DNA of 64,000 bases from Verrucomicrobia bacterium LW23 (GTDB lineage Bacteria; Verrucomicrobiota; Verrucomicrobiia; Methylacidiphilales; UBA1321): contig QAZA01000009.1 of assembly GCA_003054695.1 (NCBI GenBank), forward strand, positions 124,001-188,000. The letters are read 5' to 3'. The position numbers were made by a program, and so were the translations under genes. Shown piece by piece: positions 26,224-38,903 of this stretch (its first letter is position 1; each line of letters begins with the position of its first letter). The notes below the pieces were generated by a model that did no database searches, was not told the DNA's origin, and worked only from the letters and a program-made list of their open reading frames with translations.

Positions 26224-29200
26224 ATGACCTCTATGAAAAAGAACGGTGTCGGGCACAAGGAGGCTGCGGTGGCGGCCCCGGCAAAGGCAAAGCGGAATGG
26301 TTCGGCAGGAAAGACGGGAGTGCCTGCGCGAGGCACGGCTGCGGCGGCCGTCGACGACGACTTTGATCAGGTGCAGCTTCTTGAGGCGCTGACGGCGCTG
26401 AAGAAGGGCGACTTTACGGCGCGGCTTCCGCTGAACTGGGATGGCACGGCCGGAAAGATTGCCGACGCGTTTAATGAGGTGATGGAGCGCAACCAGCGCA
26501 TGTCCGCCGAGTTGGCGCGCATGAGCCGGGTTGTTGGTAAGGAGGGCCGCATTTCCCAGCGCGCCTCCATCGGCGAGGTTACGGGTGCGTGGGCGGACTC
26601 GATCGACTCCGTAAACGCGCTGGTGAGCGACCTGGTGCACCCTACCAGCGAAACGGCGCGCGTGATTGGCGCCGTGGCGAAGGGCGATCTGACCCAGACC
26701 ATGGCGCTGGAGATTGAAGGGCGCGAGCTGAAGGGCGAATTCCTCCGCACCGCCAAGACGGTGAATACGATGGTGAACCAGCTCAGCTCCTTCGCCTCGG
26801 AGGTGACGCGCGTGGCGCGCGAGGTGGGCACGGAGGGTAAGCTGGGCGGACAGGCCAAGGTGAAGGGCGTGGCGGGTACGTGGAAGGATCTCACCGACTC
26901 GGTCAACTCCATGGCCGGCAACCTTACGGCGCAGGTGCGTAACATTGCGGCGGTAACCACGGCGGTGGCCAAGGGCGATCTCTCCAAGAAGATTACCGTG
27001 GACGTGAAGGGGGAAATCCAGGAGCTGAAGAACACGATCAACACGATGGTAGACCAGCTCCGCTCGTTCGCGTCGGAGGTAACGCGTGTGGCGCGCGAGG
27101 TGGGCACGGAAGGCAAACTGGGCGGCCAGGCCGACGTGCGCGGCGTTGCGGGCACGTGGAAGGATCTGACCGATAACGTGAACTCCATGGCGCGCAACCT
27201 TACGGGGCAGGTGCGTAATATCGCCGCGGTAACCACGGCGGTGGCGAACGGGGATCTCTCCAAGAAGATTACCGTGAACGTGAAGGGCGAGATTCTGGAG
27301 CTGAAGAATACCATCAACACGATGGTGGATCAGCTCAGCTCCTTCGCGTCGGAGGTAACGCGCGTGGCGCGCGAGGTGGGCACGGAGGGCAAGCTGGGCG
27401 GTCAGGCGGACGTGAAGGGTGTGGCGGGTACGTGGAAGGATCTTACCGATTCGGTGAACTCCATGGCGGGCAATCTTACCGCGCAAGTGCGTAACATTGC
27501 GGATGTGACGACGGCGGTGGCCAACGGCAATCTCTCCAAGAAGATTACCGTGGACGTGCGCGGGGAGATTCTGGAGCTGAAGGACACGATCAACACGATG
27601 GTGGATCAGCTCCGCTCGTTCGCGTCGGAGGTAACGCGTGTGGCGCGCGAGGTGGGCACCGAGGGCAAGCTGGGCGGCCAGGCCGATGTGCGAGGCGTTG
27701 CCGGCACATGGAAGGATCTGACCGACAACGTGAACCTGATGGCGAGCAACCTTACCGCCCAGGTGCGTAACATTGCGACGGTGACGACGGCCATCGCCAA
27801 CGGCGATCTGTCCAAGAAGATCACCGTGGACGTTAAGGGCGAGATCCTGTCGATGAAAGACACGATCAACACGCTCGTCGATCAGCTCTCAAGCTTCGCC
27901 TCGGAGGTAACGCGCGTGGCGCGCGAGGTGGGCACCGAGGGCAAGCTGGGCGGCCAGGCCGAGGTGCGTGGCGTGGCGGGTACGTGGAAGGATCTCACCG
28001 ACTCGGTGAACTCCATGGCCGGCAATCTTACCTCGCAGGTGCGTAACATTGCGGACGTAACGACGGCGGTTGCCAACGGCAACCTCAGCAAGAAGATTAC
28101 CGTGGACGTGCGCGGAGAAATTGCGGAGCTGAAGGATACGATCAACACGATGGTCGACCAGCTCAACTCCTTCGCCTCGGAAGTAACCCGTGTGGCGCGC
28201 GAAGTCGGCACGGAAGGCAAGCTGGGCGGCCAGGCGGAAGTGCGAGGCGTTGGCGGAACCTGGAAGGACCTCACCGACTCGGTGAACTCCATGGCCGGCA
28301 ACCTTACCTCGCAGGTGCGCAACATTGCGGATGTAACGACGGCGGTGGCCAACGGCAATCTGTCGAAGAAGATCACCGTGGACGTGCGCGGGGAGATTGC
28401 GGAGCTGAAGGATACGATCAACACCATGGTGGATCAGCTCAACTCCTTCGCGTCGGAGGTAACGCGTGTGGCGCGCGAGGTGGGCACGGAAGGCAAGCTG
28501 GGCGGCCAGGCCGAGGTGCGAGGCGTCGGCGGTACGTGGAAGGACCTCACCGATAACGTGAACTTTATGGCCGGTAACCTCACCTCGCAGGTACGTAACA
28601 TCGCGGCGGTTACCACAGCGGTGGCCAAGGGCGATCTTTCCAAGAAGATCACCGTGGACGTTAAAGGCGAGATTCTGGAGCTGAAGAATACCATCAACAC
28701 GATGGTCGACCAGCTCTCCTCCTTCGCCGCCGAGGTAACGCGTGTGGCGCGCGAGGTGGGCACGGAAGGCAAGCTGGGAGGCCAGGCCGACGTGCGCGGC
28801 GTGGCGGGTACGTGGAAGGATCTGACCGATTCGGTGAACTCCATGGCCGGCAATCTTACCTCGCAGGTGCGTAACATTGCGGACGTGACGACGGCGGTGG
28901 CCAACGGCAATCTGTCCAAGAAGATCACCGTGGACGTGAAGGGGGAAATTCTGGAGCTGAAGAACACCATCAACACGATGGTCGACCAGCTCAACTCCTT
29001 CGCCTCGGAGGTAACGCGCGTGGCGCGCGAGGTGGGCACGGAGGGCAAGCTGGGTGGTCAGGCCGACGTGCGCGGCGTGGCCGGCACGTGGAAGGACCTT
29101 ACCGATAACGTGAACTTTATGGCCGGTAACCTGACCTCGCAGGTGCGCAACATCGCGGCGGTAACCACAGCTGTGGCGAGGGGCGATCTCTCCAAGAAGA

Positions 29201-32200
29201 TCACCGTGGACGTGAAGGGCGAGATCCTGGAGCTGAAGAACACCATCAACACCATGGTGGATCAGCTCAGCTCCTTCGCGGCGGAGGTAACACGTGTTGC
29301 CCGCGAGGTGGGCACGGAAGGCAAGCTGGGTGGCCAGGCCGAGGTAACCGGCGTGGCCGGCACGTGGAAGGACCTAACCGATAACGTGAATCTCATGGCC
29401 GGCAACCTCACCGACCAGGTGCGCGGTATCGCGCTGGTCGTAACGGCTGTGGCCAACGGTAACCTGGCGCGAAAACTGACGGTGGAAGCCAAAGGCGAAA
29501 TCGCCGCGCTGGCCGAGACGATTAACTCGATGACCAACACGCTCGCCACCTTCGCGGACCAGGTTACCACCGTCGCACGCGAGGTGGGTGTCGAGGGCAA
29601 GCTGGGCGGTCAGGCCAGCGTGCCGGGCGCCGCCGGTACGTGGAAGGATCTGACCGATAACGTCAACCAGCTCGCCGCCAACCTTACCACGCAGGTGCGC
29701 GCTATTGCGGAAGTAGCGACGGCCGTGACGAAAGGCGATCTCACGCAGTCCATCACCGTGGAGGCGCTGGGCGAGGTGGCCGCGCTCAAGGACAACATCA
29801 ACGAGATGATCCGCAACCTCAAGGACACCACGCTGAAGAACTCCGAGCAGGACTGGCTGAAGACCAACCTCGCCAAGTTCTCCCGCATGCTCCAGGGCCA
29901 GAAGGATCTGCTCACCGTCGGCAAGCTCATCCTTTCGGAGCTCGCGCCCGTCGTCAGCGCGCAGCAGGCCGTCTTCTACACCGTGGATACCACCGGCGGC
30001 ACCCCCGGCAAGGAGGACGCCCAGCCCTTTCTGCGCCTGCTGGCCAGCTACGCCTACCGCAGCGGCCGCAAAAACACCGGCAACGCCTTTAAGCTGGGCG
30101 AGGGCCTGGTGGGCCAGTGCGCGGTGGAGAAGGAGAAGATTCTCGTCAGCAATGTGCCCAAGAACTACCTCACCATCGGCTCCGGCCTTGGCACCGCGAG
30201 CCCGGCCAACATCCTGGTGCTGCCGGTTATCTTCGAGGGCCAGGTGAAAGGCGTGATGGAGCTCGCCTCCTTCGAGCACTTCTCCCCTACGCACCACGCG
30301 TTCCTCGATCAGCTGACCGAGTCGATCGGCATCGTGTTCAACACCATCGAGGCCAACACCCGCACCGAGGACCTGCTCAAGCAGTCCCAGTCCCTGGCCA
30401 AGGAGCTGCAAAGCCAGCAGCTCGAGCTCCAGGCCACCAACCAGCAGCTCGGCGAAAAAGCCAAGCTGCTGGCCGACCAGAACGTGGAGGTGGAGCGCAA
30501 GAACGCCGAAGTGGAGCAGGCCCGCCAGGCGCTGGAAGAAAAAGCGCGGCAGCTGGCGCTGACCTCCAAGTACAAGTCGGAGTTCCTGGCCAACATGTCG
30601 CACGAGCTTCGCACGCCGCTCAACTCGCTGCTGATCCTCTCCGACGACCTCTCGCGCAACCGCGATCAGAATCTGACCGCACGGCAGGTGGAGTTCGCGA
30701 AGACCATCCACGCCGCCGGCAACGATCTGCTCGCGCTCATCAATGACATTCTGGACCTCAGTAAGATCGAGTCCGGAACCGTGATGGTGGACGTGGGCGA
30801 GGTAACGCTGCGCGAGCTGCAGGACTACGTGGAGCGCGGCTTCCGCCACTTTGCGGACAGCAAAAAGCTCGATTTCGAGGTGTCGCGCGCGGTCAACCTG
30901 CCCCGCACGATGCAAACGGACGCCAAGCGCCTGCAGCAGATCCTCAAGAATCTGCTCTCCAACGCGTTCAAGTTCACCGAAAAAGGCCGCGTCACCTTCA
31001 CCATCGACAGCGCGACGGAGGGCTGGAACCCCGAGAACGAGACGCTCAGCCGCGCCAAATCAGTTCTCGCCTTCAGCGTCAGCGATACGGGCATTGGCAT
31101 CTCGCCGGACAAACAGAACATCATCTTCGAGGCCTTCCAGCAGGCGGACGGCTCCACGTCGCGCAAGTACGGCGGCACCGGCCTCGGCCTGGCCATCTCT
31201 CGCGAGATTACCCGCCTGCTCGGCGGCGAGATTCGCCTCTCCAGCACGCCGGGCGAGGGGAGCACCTTCACCCTCTACCTGCCGCAAAACTTTGTACCCG
31301 TCAAACCGGCCAAGCGCCAGGCGCTCCTCAGCCCGCCGCCGCCCGCCGCCCCGGCCCCGGCCGTTGCCGTGCCCGAGGCGGAGTCGGAACCGGACCCCGA
31401 GTTCAGCGGCCACACCATCGTCCTGCCCGATCCGGAGCCCGAGCCCGAGCCGCCCGCGCCCATGCGCGCCGAGGACGACATGGACGACATCGGCCCGGAC
31501 GACAAAGTGGTGCTTATTGTGGAGAACGACATCGCCTTTGCGCAGCTGCTGCTGGAGATGGCGCATGAGTCCGGCTTCAAAGCCATCATCTCCCCGCGCG
31601 GTGCGGATGGCCTCCTTATCGCCGCCGAGCGCAACATCTCCGCCATCACGCTGGACATCAACCTGCACGATATGGACGGCTGGCGCGTCATGGCCCGGCT
31701 GAAGGACGACTTCCGCACGCGCCACATCCCCGTCTACCTCATCACCACGGAGGAGGCGCAGATGCGGGGCTTCCGCCAGGGCGCCGTGGGCGTGCTGAGC
31801 AAGCCGCTTAAATCCCGCGAGGAACTGCGCAAAGTGTTTGCCCGCCTGCGGACCATCACCGCCCAGGGCATCCGCCACCGCCTGCTTATTGCCAGCAACG
31901 AGGGCGGCCTGCGCCACCACGTTACCCAGTGGATGGGCGACCAGGATGTGGAGCTGCTGGAGGCCGCCAGCGGCAAGGAGGTTCTCCGCCTGCTGAAGGA
32001 TCCCACCGCCGAGCCGGTCAGCGCCGTCATTATGTCGCTGGACCTGGAGGACATGACCGGCCTGGACCTGGCTGAGGAGGTGAAGAAAGAAACCTGCCTG
32101 GAGCACCTGCCGTTCATCGCCTACGTGCCCCGCAACCTCACCAAAAAGGACGACGTGCACCTCAAACGCCTGTGCCAGTCCATGAACCTGAAAGAAGTGC

Positions 32201-32688
32201 ACAGCGAGGAGCGCCTGCTGGACGAGTGCGCCCTGATTCTGCACCAGGATGTGCGCGCCATGCCCGACGCGCGCCGCGAAGCCATCGAGCGCCTCTACCA
32301 GGCCGAGACGGTATTGCGCGACAAAAAGATCCTCATCGTCGACGACGACATCCGCAACATCTTTGCCATGACAAGCCTGCTGGAGCGCTACCAGATGGAG
32401 ATTTTCTCCGCCGAAACCGGCAAGATCGCCCTGGAGCTGCTGCAAGCCACGCCTGACATCGAGGCGGTGCTCATGGACATCATGATGCCCGACATGGACG
32501 GCTACGACACCATGCGCGCCATCCGCAAGTTCCAGCGCTTCCGCACCCTGCCGATGATTGCCGTAACCGCCAAGGCAATGAAGGGCGACCGCGAAAAGTG
32601 TATCGAGGCCGGCGCTTCGGATTATATTGCCAAACCGGTCGACAGCGCCGAACTTCTCTCTATGCTGAGAATCTGGCTTCACCGCTGA
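26224..32688 (+). CDS. Soluble poly-HAMP hybrid histidine kinase, Nik1-like, with GAF and three receivers
   Basis: 2154 residues without a membrane helix. Residues about 50-1215 are HAMP-type 92-residue units: one divergent, about ten near-identical, then one and a half diverging. Each carries [13 protein letters not shown] and [11 protein letters not shown]. Next come a GAF domain (about 1228-1376), a coiled coil, HisKA with His1460, HATPase (GTGLGLAIS), receiver 1 with Asp1811, receiver 2 with Ser1938 at the phosphorylation site, and receiver 3 with Asp2085. The HAMP array closely resembles fungal group III (Nik1/Os-1) kinases that sense osmotic stress. It probably heads an operon with the two following genes. 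Confidence 0.92.
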   Translation: MTSMKKNGVGHKEAAVAAPAKAKRNGSAGKTGVPARGTAAAAVDDDFDQVQLLEALTALKKGDFTARLPLNWDGTAGKIADAFNEVMERNQRMSAELARMSRVVGKEGRISQRASIGEVTGAWADSIDSVNALVSDLVHPTSETARVIGAVAKGDLTQTMALEIEGRELKGEFLRTAKTVNTMVNQLSSFASEVTRVAREVGTEGKLGGQAKVKGVAGTWKDLTDSVNSMAGNLTAQVRNIAAVTTAVAKGDLSKKITVDVKGEIQELKNTINTMVDQLRSFASEVTRVAREVGTEGKLGGQADVRGVAGTWKDLTDNVNSMARNLTGQVRNIAAVTTAVANGDLSKKITVNVKGEILELKNTINTMVDQLSSFASEVTRVAREVGTEGKLGGQADVKGVAGTWKDLTDSVNSMAGNLTAQVRNIADVTTAVANGNLSKKITVDVRGEILELKDTINTMVDQLRSFASEVTRVAREVGTEGKLGGQADVRGVAGTWKDLTDNVNLMASNLTAQVRNIATVTTAIANGDLSKKITVDVKGEILSMKDTINTLVDQLSSFASEVTRVAREVGTEGKLGGQAEVRGVAGTWKDLTDSVNSMAGNLTSQVRNIADVTTAVANGNLSKKITVDVRGEIAELKDTINTMVDQLNSFASEVTRVAREVGTEGKLGGQAEVRGVGGTWKDLTDSVNSMAGNLTSQVRNIADVTTAVANGNLSKKITVDVRGEIAELKDTINTMVDQLNSFASEVTRVAREVGTEGKLGGQAEVRGVGGTWKDLTDNVNFMAGNLTSQVRNIAAVTTAVAKGDLSKKITVDVKGEILELKNTINTMVDQLSSFAAEVTRVAREVGTEGKLGGQADVRGVAGTWKDLTDSVNSMAGNLTSQVRNIADVTTAVANGNLSKKITVDVKGEILELKNTINTMVDQLNSFASEVTRVAREVGTEGKLGGQADVRGVAGTWKDLTDNVNFMAGNLTSQVRNIAAVTTAVARGDLSKKITVDVKGEILELKNTINTMVDQLSSFAAEVTRVAREVGTEGKLGGQAEVTGVAGTWKDLTDNVNLMAGNLTDQVRGIALVVTAVANGNLARKLTVEAKGEIAALAETINSMTNTLATFADQVTTVAREVGVEGKLGGQASVPGAAGTWKDLTDNVNQLAANLTTQVRAIAEVATAVTKGDLTQSITVEALGEVAALKDNINEMIRNLKDTTLKNSEQDWLKTNLAKFSRMLQGQKDLLTVGKLILSELAPVVSAQQAVFYTVDTTGGTPGKEDAQPFLRLLASYAYRSGRKNTGNAFKLGEGLVGQCAVEKEKILVSNVPKNYLTIGSGLGTASPANILVLPVIFEGQVKGVMELASFEHFSPTHHAFLDQLTESIGIVFNTIEANTRTEDLLKQSQSLAKELQSQQLELQATNQQLGEKAKLLADQNVEVERKNAEVEQARQALEEKARQLALTSKYKSEFLANMSHELRTPLNSLLILSDDLSRNRDQNLTARQVEFAKTIHAAGNDLLALINDILDLSKIESGTVMVDVGEVTLRELQDYVERGFRHFADSKKLDFEVSRAVNLPRTMQTDAKRLQQILKNLLSNAFKFTEKGRVTFTIDSATEGWNPENETLSRAKSVLAFSVSDTGIGISPDKQNIIFEAFQQADGSTSRKYGGTGLGLAISREITRLLGGEIRLSSTPGEGSTFTLYLPQNFVPVKPAKRQALLSPPPPAAPAPAVAVPEAESEPDPEFSGHTIVLPDPEPEPEPPAPMRAEDDMDDIGPDDKVVLIVENDIAFAQLLLEMAHESGFKAIISPRGADGLLIAAERNISAITLDINLHDMDGWRVMARLKDDFRTRHIPVYLITTEEAQMRGFRQGAVGVLSKPLKSREELRKVFARLRTITAQGIRHRLLIASNEGGLRHHVTQWMGDQDVELLEAASGKEVLRLLKDPTAEPVSAVIMSLDLEDMTGLDLAEEVKKETCLEHLPFIAYVPRNLTKKDDVHLKRLCQSMNLKEVHSEERLLDECALILHQDVRAMPDARREAIERLYQAETVLRDKKILIVDDDIRNIFAMTSLLERYQMEIFSAETGKIALELLQATPDIEAVLMDIMMPDMDGYDTMRAIRKFQRFRTLPMIAVTAKAMKGDREKCIEAGASDYIAKPVDSAELLSMLRIWLHR
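26680..29730 (+). repeat. 276-base tandem repeats encoding HAMP units
   Basis: About ten consecutive in-frame 276-base units, strongly conserved at DNA level, for example GCGCGCGAGGTGGGCACGGA recurring throughout. Middle units are near-identical; units at both ends diverge. The period exactly equals 92 codons, so copy number can change without frameshift. Confidence 0.92.
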
Positions 32689-32721
32689 TACAGGTTACGC
32701 GGACGGGCCGCCACCTCAGGA

Positions 32722-34004
<1,283 letters not shown>

Positions 34005-34008
<4 letters not shown>

Positions 34009-34427
34009 TTCACGATAAATACGCGGTCCTTCTCGTCGATGACTCCGACGACGACCGCCACTTTGTGCGCCGCGCCCTCGAACGCCACGGACGCTTCGCC
34101 ATTGCCGCCGAGGTCAGCGACGGCCAGGAAGCCATCGACTACCTCGCCGGCACCGGCCCCTACGCCGACCGCACCGCGTGTCCGTGGCCGGATCTCATCC
34201 TGCTCGACCTCAAAATGCCCCGCAAAAACGGCTTCGACGTCCTGGCGTGGATCCGCAGCCAGCACATTGCCGACGTAAAAGTCGTCGTCCTCAGCGGCTC
34301 CTTCCTGGAGCAGGACGTTACCCAAAGCCTGGAGATGGGCGCCCACGGCTACCACAAAAAGACAAGCGTCCGCCAGGAGCAACTGGAGATGGCCAGCCAA
34401 CTGGAGCAACTGGTGGCGGGCGGGTGA
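34005..34427 (+). CDS. Single-domain response regulator (Rcp1-like)
   Basis: 140 residues, a lone receiver: LLVDDSDDDRHFVRRAL (acidic pocket), LLDLKMPRKNGFDVL (phosphorylation Asp near 67), a VVLSGS strand and a KKTS segment in place of the usual KP. The insert between strands (GTGPYADRTACPWPD) and sequence style match Rcp1-type regulators, which pair with phytochrome-type kinases. It overlaps the preceding kinase start-stop, so the two are a cognate pair; output is probably protein-protein contact. Confidence 0.88.
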
Positions 34428-34570
34428 GGGAGGAGAGGGAAGGGAAGCGTGTGACCCGAGGAGGGGCCGAAAGGTGCGACGTAGTGGATCATTTTGGTGT
34501 GTTTTCCTAAATAGTCTCCTTCGCTAATCAGTGTTGCCTCCCTCCTCGCGCTGGGCTACCGTTTGCGGCG

Positions 34571-35350
34571 ATGCCAGAAGCCAACGTCTCCAATCTCAAG
34601 GACACCATCCCCATCGTCCACGCGCCCCACTCTCCGCTTACGGACTATTACTCCGACGAGGCTTCCCGGCGCGGCTGGATCAGCCGGATGTTTGACAGCA
34701 CGGCGGCGGATTATGATCGCATCGAAGCGCTCCTGAGCTTTGGCTCCGGCTCCTGGTACCGCGGCCAGGCGCTGCTGCGGGCGGGACTTCAGCCCGGCAT
34801 GCGCGTGGCGGATATCGGCATGGGCACGGGGCTCGTCTCCGCGCAGGCGGCCCATATCGTCGGCGATCCCGCGCTGGTTACCGGCGTGGACCCCAGCCCG
34901 GGCATGCTGCGCAACGCGCGTGTACCGGCCGGCGTGACGATTGTGGAGGGCCGCGCCGAGTCTATCCCGTTCCCCGACAACACGTTCGATTTCCTCAGCA
35001 TGGGCTACGCCCTGCGCCACATCAGCGACCTCTCCCTGGCCTTTACCGAGCTGCGCCGCGTGCTCAAACCCGGTGGCCGTCTCTGCATCCTGGAGATTAC
35101 CTGCCCGGAGAAAGGCCTGCGCAAGTGGATGCTGAAGACGTACTTGCGCAACATCGTCCCCACGCTCGCCGCCATTACCACGCGCAACCGCGACACGTCC
35201 GTGCTCTGGCGCTATTACTGGGATTCCATCGAAGCCTGCGCCACGCCCGCCAGTGTGGTGAGCACTCTCAGCGAGTCCGGCTTCACGGCGGTCCACCGGC
35301 ATTTGGAAAACGGCATTTTCTCCGAGTACCGCGCTCAACGCCCCGCATAA
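34571..35350 (+). CDS. UbiE/MenG-type SAM-dependent methyltransferase
   Basis: 259 residues. SAM motif I VADIGMGTG near residue 79, motif with VDPSPGML, the UbiE-like MGYALRHISDLSLAF segment near 143 and LKPGGRLCILEIT near 166. The family methylates quinone precursors (menaquinone or ubiquinone), acting at the inner membrane face. The N-terminal DSTAADYDRI matches UbiE FDxIAxxYD. Not placed with quinone genes, so a different lipid-like substrate is possible. Confidence 0.78.
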   Translation: MPEANVSNLKDTIPIVHAPHSPLTDYYSDEASRRGWISRMFDSTAADYDRIEALLSFGSGSWYRGQALLRAGLQPGMRVADIGMGTGLVSAQAAHIVGDPALVTGVDPSPGMLRNARVPAGVTIVEGRAESIPFPDNTFDFLSMGYALRHISDLSLAFTELRRVLKPGGRLCILEITCPEKGLRKWMLKTYLRNIVPTLAAITTRNRDTSVLWRYYWDSIEACATPASVVSTLSESGFTAVHRHLENGIFSEYRAQRPA

Positions 35351-35361
35351 GGCTGACGCGT

Positions 35362-36129
35362 CTACCTGGTAGCGGCTTCCGTGCCGGCACCAAGCAACCC
35401 CGCAATATACCCGTGCGCCTCCCTTAGCGAGGGAAAGATGCCATGCGCCAGGCCCTGGGTCTCGGCGTCTGGCTGCACCAGGTCCGGCACCATCAGCGCA
35501 ATGGCTCCGGCGGCCTGGGCGGCGCGGATGCCGGGCTGGCTGTCCTCCAGCACAACGCACCGGCGCGGGTCGACGCCCAGGCGCTCGGCGGCGCGCAGAA
35601 AAATCTCGGGGCTGGGCTTACCGGTGGAGACCTCGTCGCCGCACACGCTGGCGTGGAAGAACGGCCACAGCCCGGCGCGCTTCAGGCGCGGCTCCGCATG
35701 CACGCGGGCGGTGGAGGTGGCGACGGCAAGGCGGATGGGCGCCGGCTCGCCCGTATTCCCCGCATCCTGTTGGATCGCAACGCTTTGCGCGAGGAATCCG
35801 AGCAGCTCCAGGATGCCCGGCTTGAGGGGCACGCCATGCACGTCCGTCCACGCTCGTATCCAGCGCTCGCACGCTACCCGCACATCCAGCAGGGGGAACG
35901 TCGGCCCGTACTGAGCCATCAGCATGCGTTCGGAGTCCACAGCGGTGCGGCCAATCATGCGCACAAACACCTCTTCGTCCAAGGCAAGTCCGTGCGCCTC
36001 AAGGGCATGCATCCAGCCTCGCTTAAAGAGCGCTTCGCTGTCCAGCATCAGCCCGTCCATATCAAAGATGACGGCCTGGATGGCAGGGGAGGAGGTGGTG
36101 GAGGTCTCAGGAAAAGGGGGCTGCGTCAT
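35362..36129 (-). CDS. HAD-superfamily hydrolase (beta-phosphoglucomutase/phosphatase-like)
   Basis: 255 residues if the start is the ATG at 36129 (MTQPPF); 36141 is an equal alternative and longer forms overlap the upstream gene. HAD motif I FDMDGLMLDSE is near residue 22, motif II VATSTARV, motif III Lys in TGKPSPE, and motif IV VLEDSQPGIRAA. The helical cap after motif I fits subfamily IA phosphatases or beta-phosphoglucomutases acting on small phosphorylated metabolites. Substrate cannot be assigned. Confidence 0.85.
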   Translation of the reverse strand: MTQPPFPETSTTSSPAIQAVIFDMDGLMLDSEALFKRGWMHALEAHGLALDEEVFVRMIGRTAVDSERMLMAQYGPTFPLLDVRVACERWIRAWTDVHGVPLKPGILELLGFLAQSVAIQQDAGNTGEPAPIRLAVATSTARVHAEPRLKRAGLWPFFHASVCGDEVSTGKPSPEIFLRAAERLGVDPRRCVVLEDSQPGIRAAQAAGAIALMVPDLVQPDAETQGLAHGIFPSLREAHGYIAGLLGAGTEAATR

Positions 36130-36221
36130 CGTCTGGTACATCTGTACAGCAAACTGCGCGACGGGGCGCCGCGCCGCAAGGAAAATCGGTGCGTGCGGCG
36201 CCACAGGGAGAGTGCGCGCGA

Positions 36222-36539
36222 TCAATCCTCGTCCACGGCGCCATCCTTGGCGGGGGGCTCCAGAAGGTAAAACTCGATACTGGAGATGCCCTGGATGCCT
36301 TCCTTCAGGTTGGTCGTCTTGGTTTCGTCGAGGATGTCGGGTACCAGCTGGGCCAGGCGGGAGGTGTGGACGACAATACTGCCGTCGTCCATAATCAGTT
36401 CCACGTCGTCGCGCGTCAGCACGGCGCGGTAGATCTCCGACTTGCGGTACAGAAAAATACGCTGCGGATCATCGCTAAAGATGACGTGGAGCCAGCCGGA
36501 GGTGGCGCCACCCGGGGCGGGGGAAGCGGGGTTAGGCAC
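36222..36539 (-). CDS. Small protein, unknown
   Basis: 105 residues from a GTG at 36539. Pro/Gly-rich first 15 residues, then a compact alpha/beta sequence (WLHVIFSDDPQRIFLYRKSE, DDGSIVVHTSRLAQLVPDIL), acidic at the C-terminus. It starts 15 bases after the stop of the upstream gene on the same strand and its stop lies close to the HAD gene start. Likely co-transcribed with both; function not recognised. Confidence 0.6.
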   Translation of the reverse strand: MPNPASPAPGGATSGWLHVIFSDDPQRIFLYRKSEIYRAVLTRDDVELIMDDGSIVVHTSRLAQLVPDILDETKTTNLKEGIQGISSIEFYLLEPPAKDGAVDED

Positions 36540-36554
36540 AGGTTCGTCAGCAGC

Positions 36555-37982
36555 TCAGTTCTTTTTGCCGGCGAGACTCGCGGCTTGTTCGCCCGTGGCC
36601 TCAAGGATGAGATTGCCGCCCTTGTCGAGGAACAGGGCGAAGCCCTCGCTCTCCACACGGCTCTCCAGCAGCGAGCGCAAGTCATTGGCGCTCAGTTTCT
36701 TCTCCTGGCCGTTTGCGCTGATAAACACGTCGCCGGCCTGGGTCTTTTTAAAGGTGACGGGATGCCCGCCGCACATCGTCTGCACTTCCTGCCCGGGCTG
36801 GATTTTCTCGCCGATGGAGGGCAGGAGAATCATGCCAAAGTGGAACATGCGGGGCTTGACCCACTTGGCGGACCAGACGCCGCGCTTGGGATCGTAGTTG
36901 GTGTAGGCGCTTTCCAGCAGCGATTTGTCGTGGGCGATGGACGCCATCATGTTGGGCTGGGCGGAAAAGCCAGGGTCCGGCACAGTGCCGGGGGCCACGG
37001 GGGCGCCCGGGGCGACGGGCGCGGCGGCAGGTACGGTGGGCTGGGCCGGCTGGGCGGTGGGCACGGCAGGCTCGCCAATGGAGCTCTCCACCGTTTTGCG
37101 CTGCGGGCGGGTGCGCGGTTTGTCGGGCGTGGTCTCGCCCAGGGCGGCTTCCACGGGGCCTTCCGCAACGGCGGGGGCGGGGAGGGTGAGGCGGCCCATC
37201 GCGCTCATGCCGGGCTCGACGGTAAGGCGCAGGCTGGGGCCGGCCATCTCGCCGGGCGCGGCGGCCATCGGCTTGCCCAGCTGGTCGCGCGGGGACTTGG
37301 CGGCGGGCTGCGGCCTGGTGGCGGGCGCGGGGGCCGGGGCTGCTGGCTTGGTAGCGGGTGCAGGTGCGGGCGCGGGGGTTTCCAGCTCGGAGCCGGTATC
37401 GGCGTTGCCCTTGATGGAGAGGGGTTTATCCTTCTTGGCGGACTTCTCGCCGGCCTTCGGCTTGTCCTTGTCGCTCTTGGCTTTGCCGCCGCCGGCGTTC
37501 AGCGCAATGTCCGAGATATCTAGTGCCGCGGCGTCCGCGTCGGCAAGCGCTTTTTTGGAGGGTTTGGCGTTCTTAACGGCGTCCGGGTCGTTCTGCGGAA
37601 TCTCTTTGTCCTTATCCTTCGGATTCTCGCGCGTCAGGACGTCCTTGACGGAACCGCCGCCGGTAAGTTCGATAATGGGCTGCGGCACCGGCGCGTCGTA
37701 AGCGCCATCGTAAGTGCTTGTCGTGGAGGGGATAATGGGCGTGGGCCGTGCGGCGGCCACCGGCGTGGCCGGCTTTTCGGGCCCGATGAGGTCCGGCTCG
37801 GCGCTCTCGGTGGCAGGGGCGGGTGCGGAAGCGGTGAACGAGAGCCACGAGGGCGCGGCGCCGTCAACCCGTGTGTGCGAAGCGCGGCCAGCTTCGAAGA
37901 CCCACATGCAGAGGCCCAGGAGTGCGACGCCCATCATGGCGGGCACCGACTCACGGAGCTTTATGGAGTGGCGAAAGTGCAT
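36555..37982 (-). CDS. Membrane-anchored Pro/Ala/Lys-rich protein, unknown
   Basis: 475 residues from ATG 37982; upstream in-frame sequence to 38120 is less gene-like. One membrane helix at about 16-33 (VPAMMGVALLGLCMWVF), then a long low-complexity periplasmic linker (about 45-340) with Lys/Asp runs and Pro/Ala repeats, and a compact C-terminal domain (about 350-475) with a WVKPRMFHFGMILLPSIGEK segment. The layout resembles tethers that cross periplasm to reach an envelope partner. No family recognised. Confidence 0.65.
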   Translation of the reverse strand: MHFRHSIKLRESVPAMMGVALLGLCMWVFEAGRASHTRVDGAAPSWLSFTASAPAPATESAEPDLIGPEKPATPVAAARPTPIIPSTTSTYDGAYDAPVPQPIIELTGGGSVKDVLTRENPKDKDKEIPQNDPDAVKNAKPSKKALADADAAALDISDIALNAGGGKAKSDKDKPKAGEKSAKKDKPLSIKGNADTGSELETPAPAPAPATKPAAPAPAPATRPQPAAKSPRDQLGKPMAAAPGEMAGPSLRLTVEPGMSAMGRLTLPAPAVAEGPVEAALGETTPDKPRTRPQRKTVESSIGEPAVPTAQPAQPTVPAAAPVAPGAPVAPGTVPDPGFSAQPNMMASIAHDKSLLESAYTNYDPKRGVWSAKWVKPRMFHFGMILLPSIGEKIQPGQEVQTMCGGHPVTFKKTQAGDVFISANGQEKKLSANDLRSLLESRVESEGFALFLDKGGNLILEATGEQAASLAGKKN

Positions 37983-38366
37983 AAGAAAAGGTTTTGCGTA
38001 GGTTCTCTCTCTAGTGAGCGGGGCGATATGCTGATTTCTGGCAGATCGGGAGAGGTGATGAATTCGGCTGTATGGGGCGTGGGTGTACCGCCCCGGTTGG
38101 GGGAATGGGCCGAAGGGCACGCGAAGTATACCACGATTCTGGAAAGTGTGTATTCATTTGTAGGTCCCCTTATCCATCTCATGCGCCGAAAGGGGGTGCA
38201 TGGGCGCAATGGCTAATCCAGATGCAGCGAGCGCATTGCTTTTGATTTTACGTATTTATCTGTAAAAATCAAGCTCGATTCCCGGCAAAAAACTTTTGCC
38301 CGATATCGCCGCATGTGTCCCATCGCCGCATGTCTCCCCTTACCATCGCCAAAAGCCCTGCGTATG

Positions 38367-38903
38367 CTACACCCGTGCGTTCCCCTTCCTATCTTCCTCA
38401 TTCCTGCCCGGATCTATTTCGGGCAATGCCTCCACAAGCGATTCGCCCCGCACCAGCTTTCCGTCAGAGGTTTTCGCCACGTAATACCATTTGACGGGGC
38501 GCCTTCCCAACAGGCGATTCGCCCCCTGCCAGTTCAGCGGGTCGGTATACGCGTGGTTGGGTAGCAACACCGCGTCGGGGCAATTGTACCATTCGGCGAA
38601 GTCGTTGGCCGTGAAGGGTTTGCCTGTGTAGGTTGTCAGGACCCAGCCGGTTTCGGTCAACGTCATGGCACCGAATTCCAGCATCTCCAGGCGTTCACCC
38701 CGCGTTTGCACAGACGTGGCGAACTGCCAGGTGAAAGCGGAGCCGCTCCGCCCGCCGCGACGGGCGCGGACTGGGTTGGGCAGGTGGGTGACGAAGATGC
38801 CGACAGGCAGCTCATCGTAGTCGATACCGTCTTCCGGAAGGCTGCCGCCGCCAAACATGCGACGCAGGGAGCGAAAGAACGAGTGGCGTTCATGGGAGGC
38901 CAT
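38367..38903 (-). CDS. Protein of unknown function
   Basis: 178 residues from ATG 38903. Soluble, with a basic N-terminus, a central beta-rich region (FATSVQTRGERLEMLEFGAM, GWVLTTYTGK) and a Trp-rich segment (EWYNCPD, LNWQGANRLLGRRPVKWYYV) that recalls small interaction modules. No motif identifies it. The preceding 38121-38366 and following 38904-39186 have no supported gene; the latter holds a perfect GACCACGTGGTC palindrome near 39077. Confidence 0.55.
   Translation of the reverse strand: MASHERHSFFRSLRRMFGGGSLPEDGIDYDELPVGIFVTHLPNPVRARRGGRSGSAFTWQFATSVQTRGERLEMLEFGAMTLTETGWVLTTYTGKPFTANDFAEWYNCPDAVLLPNHAYTDPLNWQGANRLLGRRPVKWYYVAKTSDGKLVRGESLVEALPEIDPGRNEEDRKGNARV

Noticed and set aside
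26680-29730. Sequencing or assembly duplication in the HAMP array
   Set aside because: All units are in frame, differ by scattered substitutions and match the 92-residue HAMP unit known in this kinase class. Copy number could still be misassembled.
36925-37701. 258-residue plus-strand frame opposite the Pro/Ala/Lys-rich gene
   Set aside because: Gly/Ala/Ser-rich shadow caused by GC-rich codons on the other strand; no start signal or domain.
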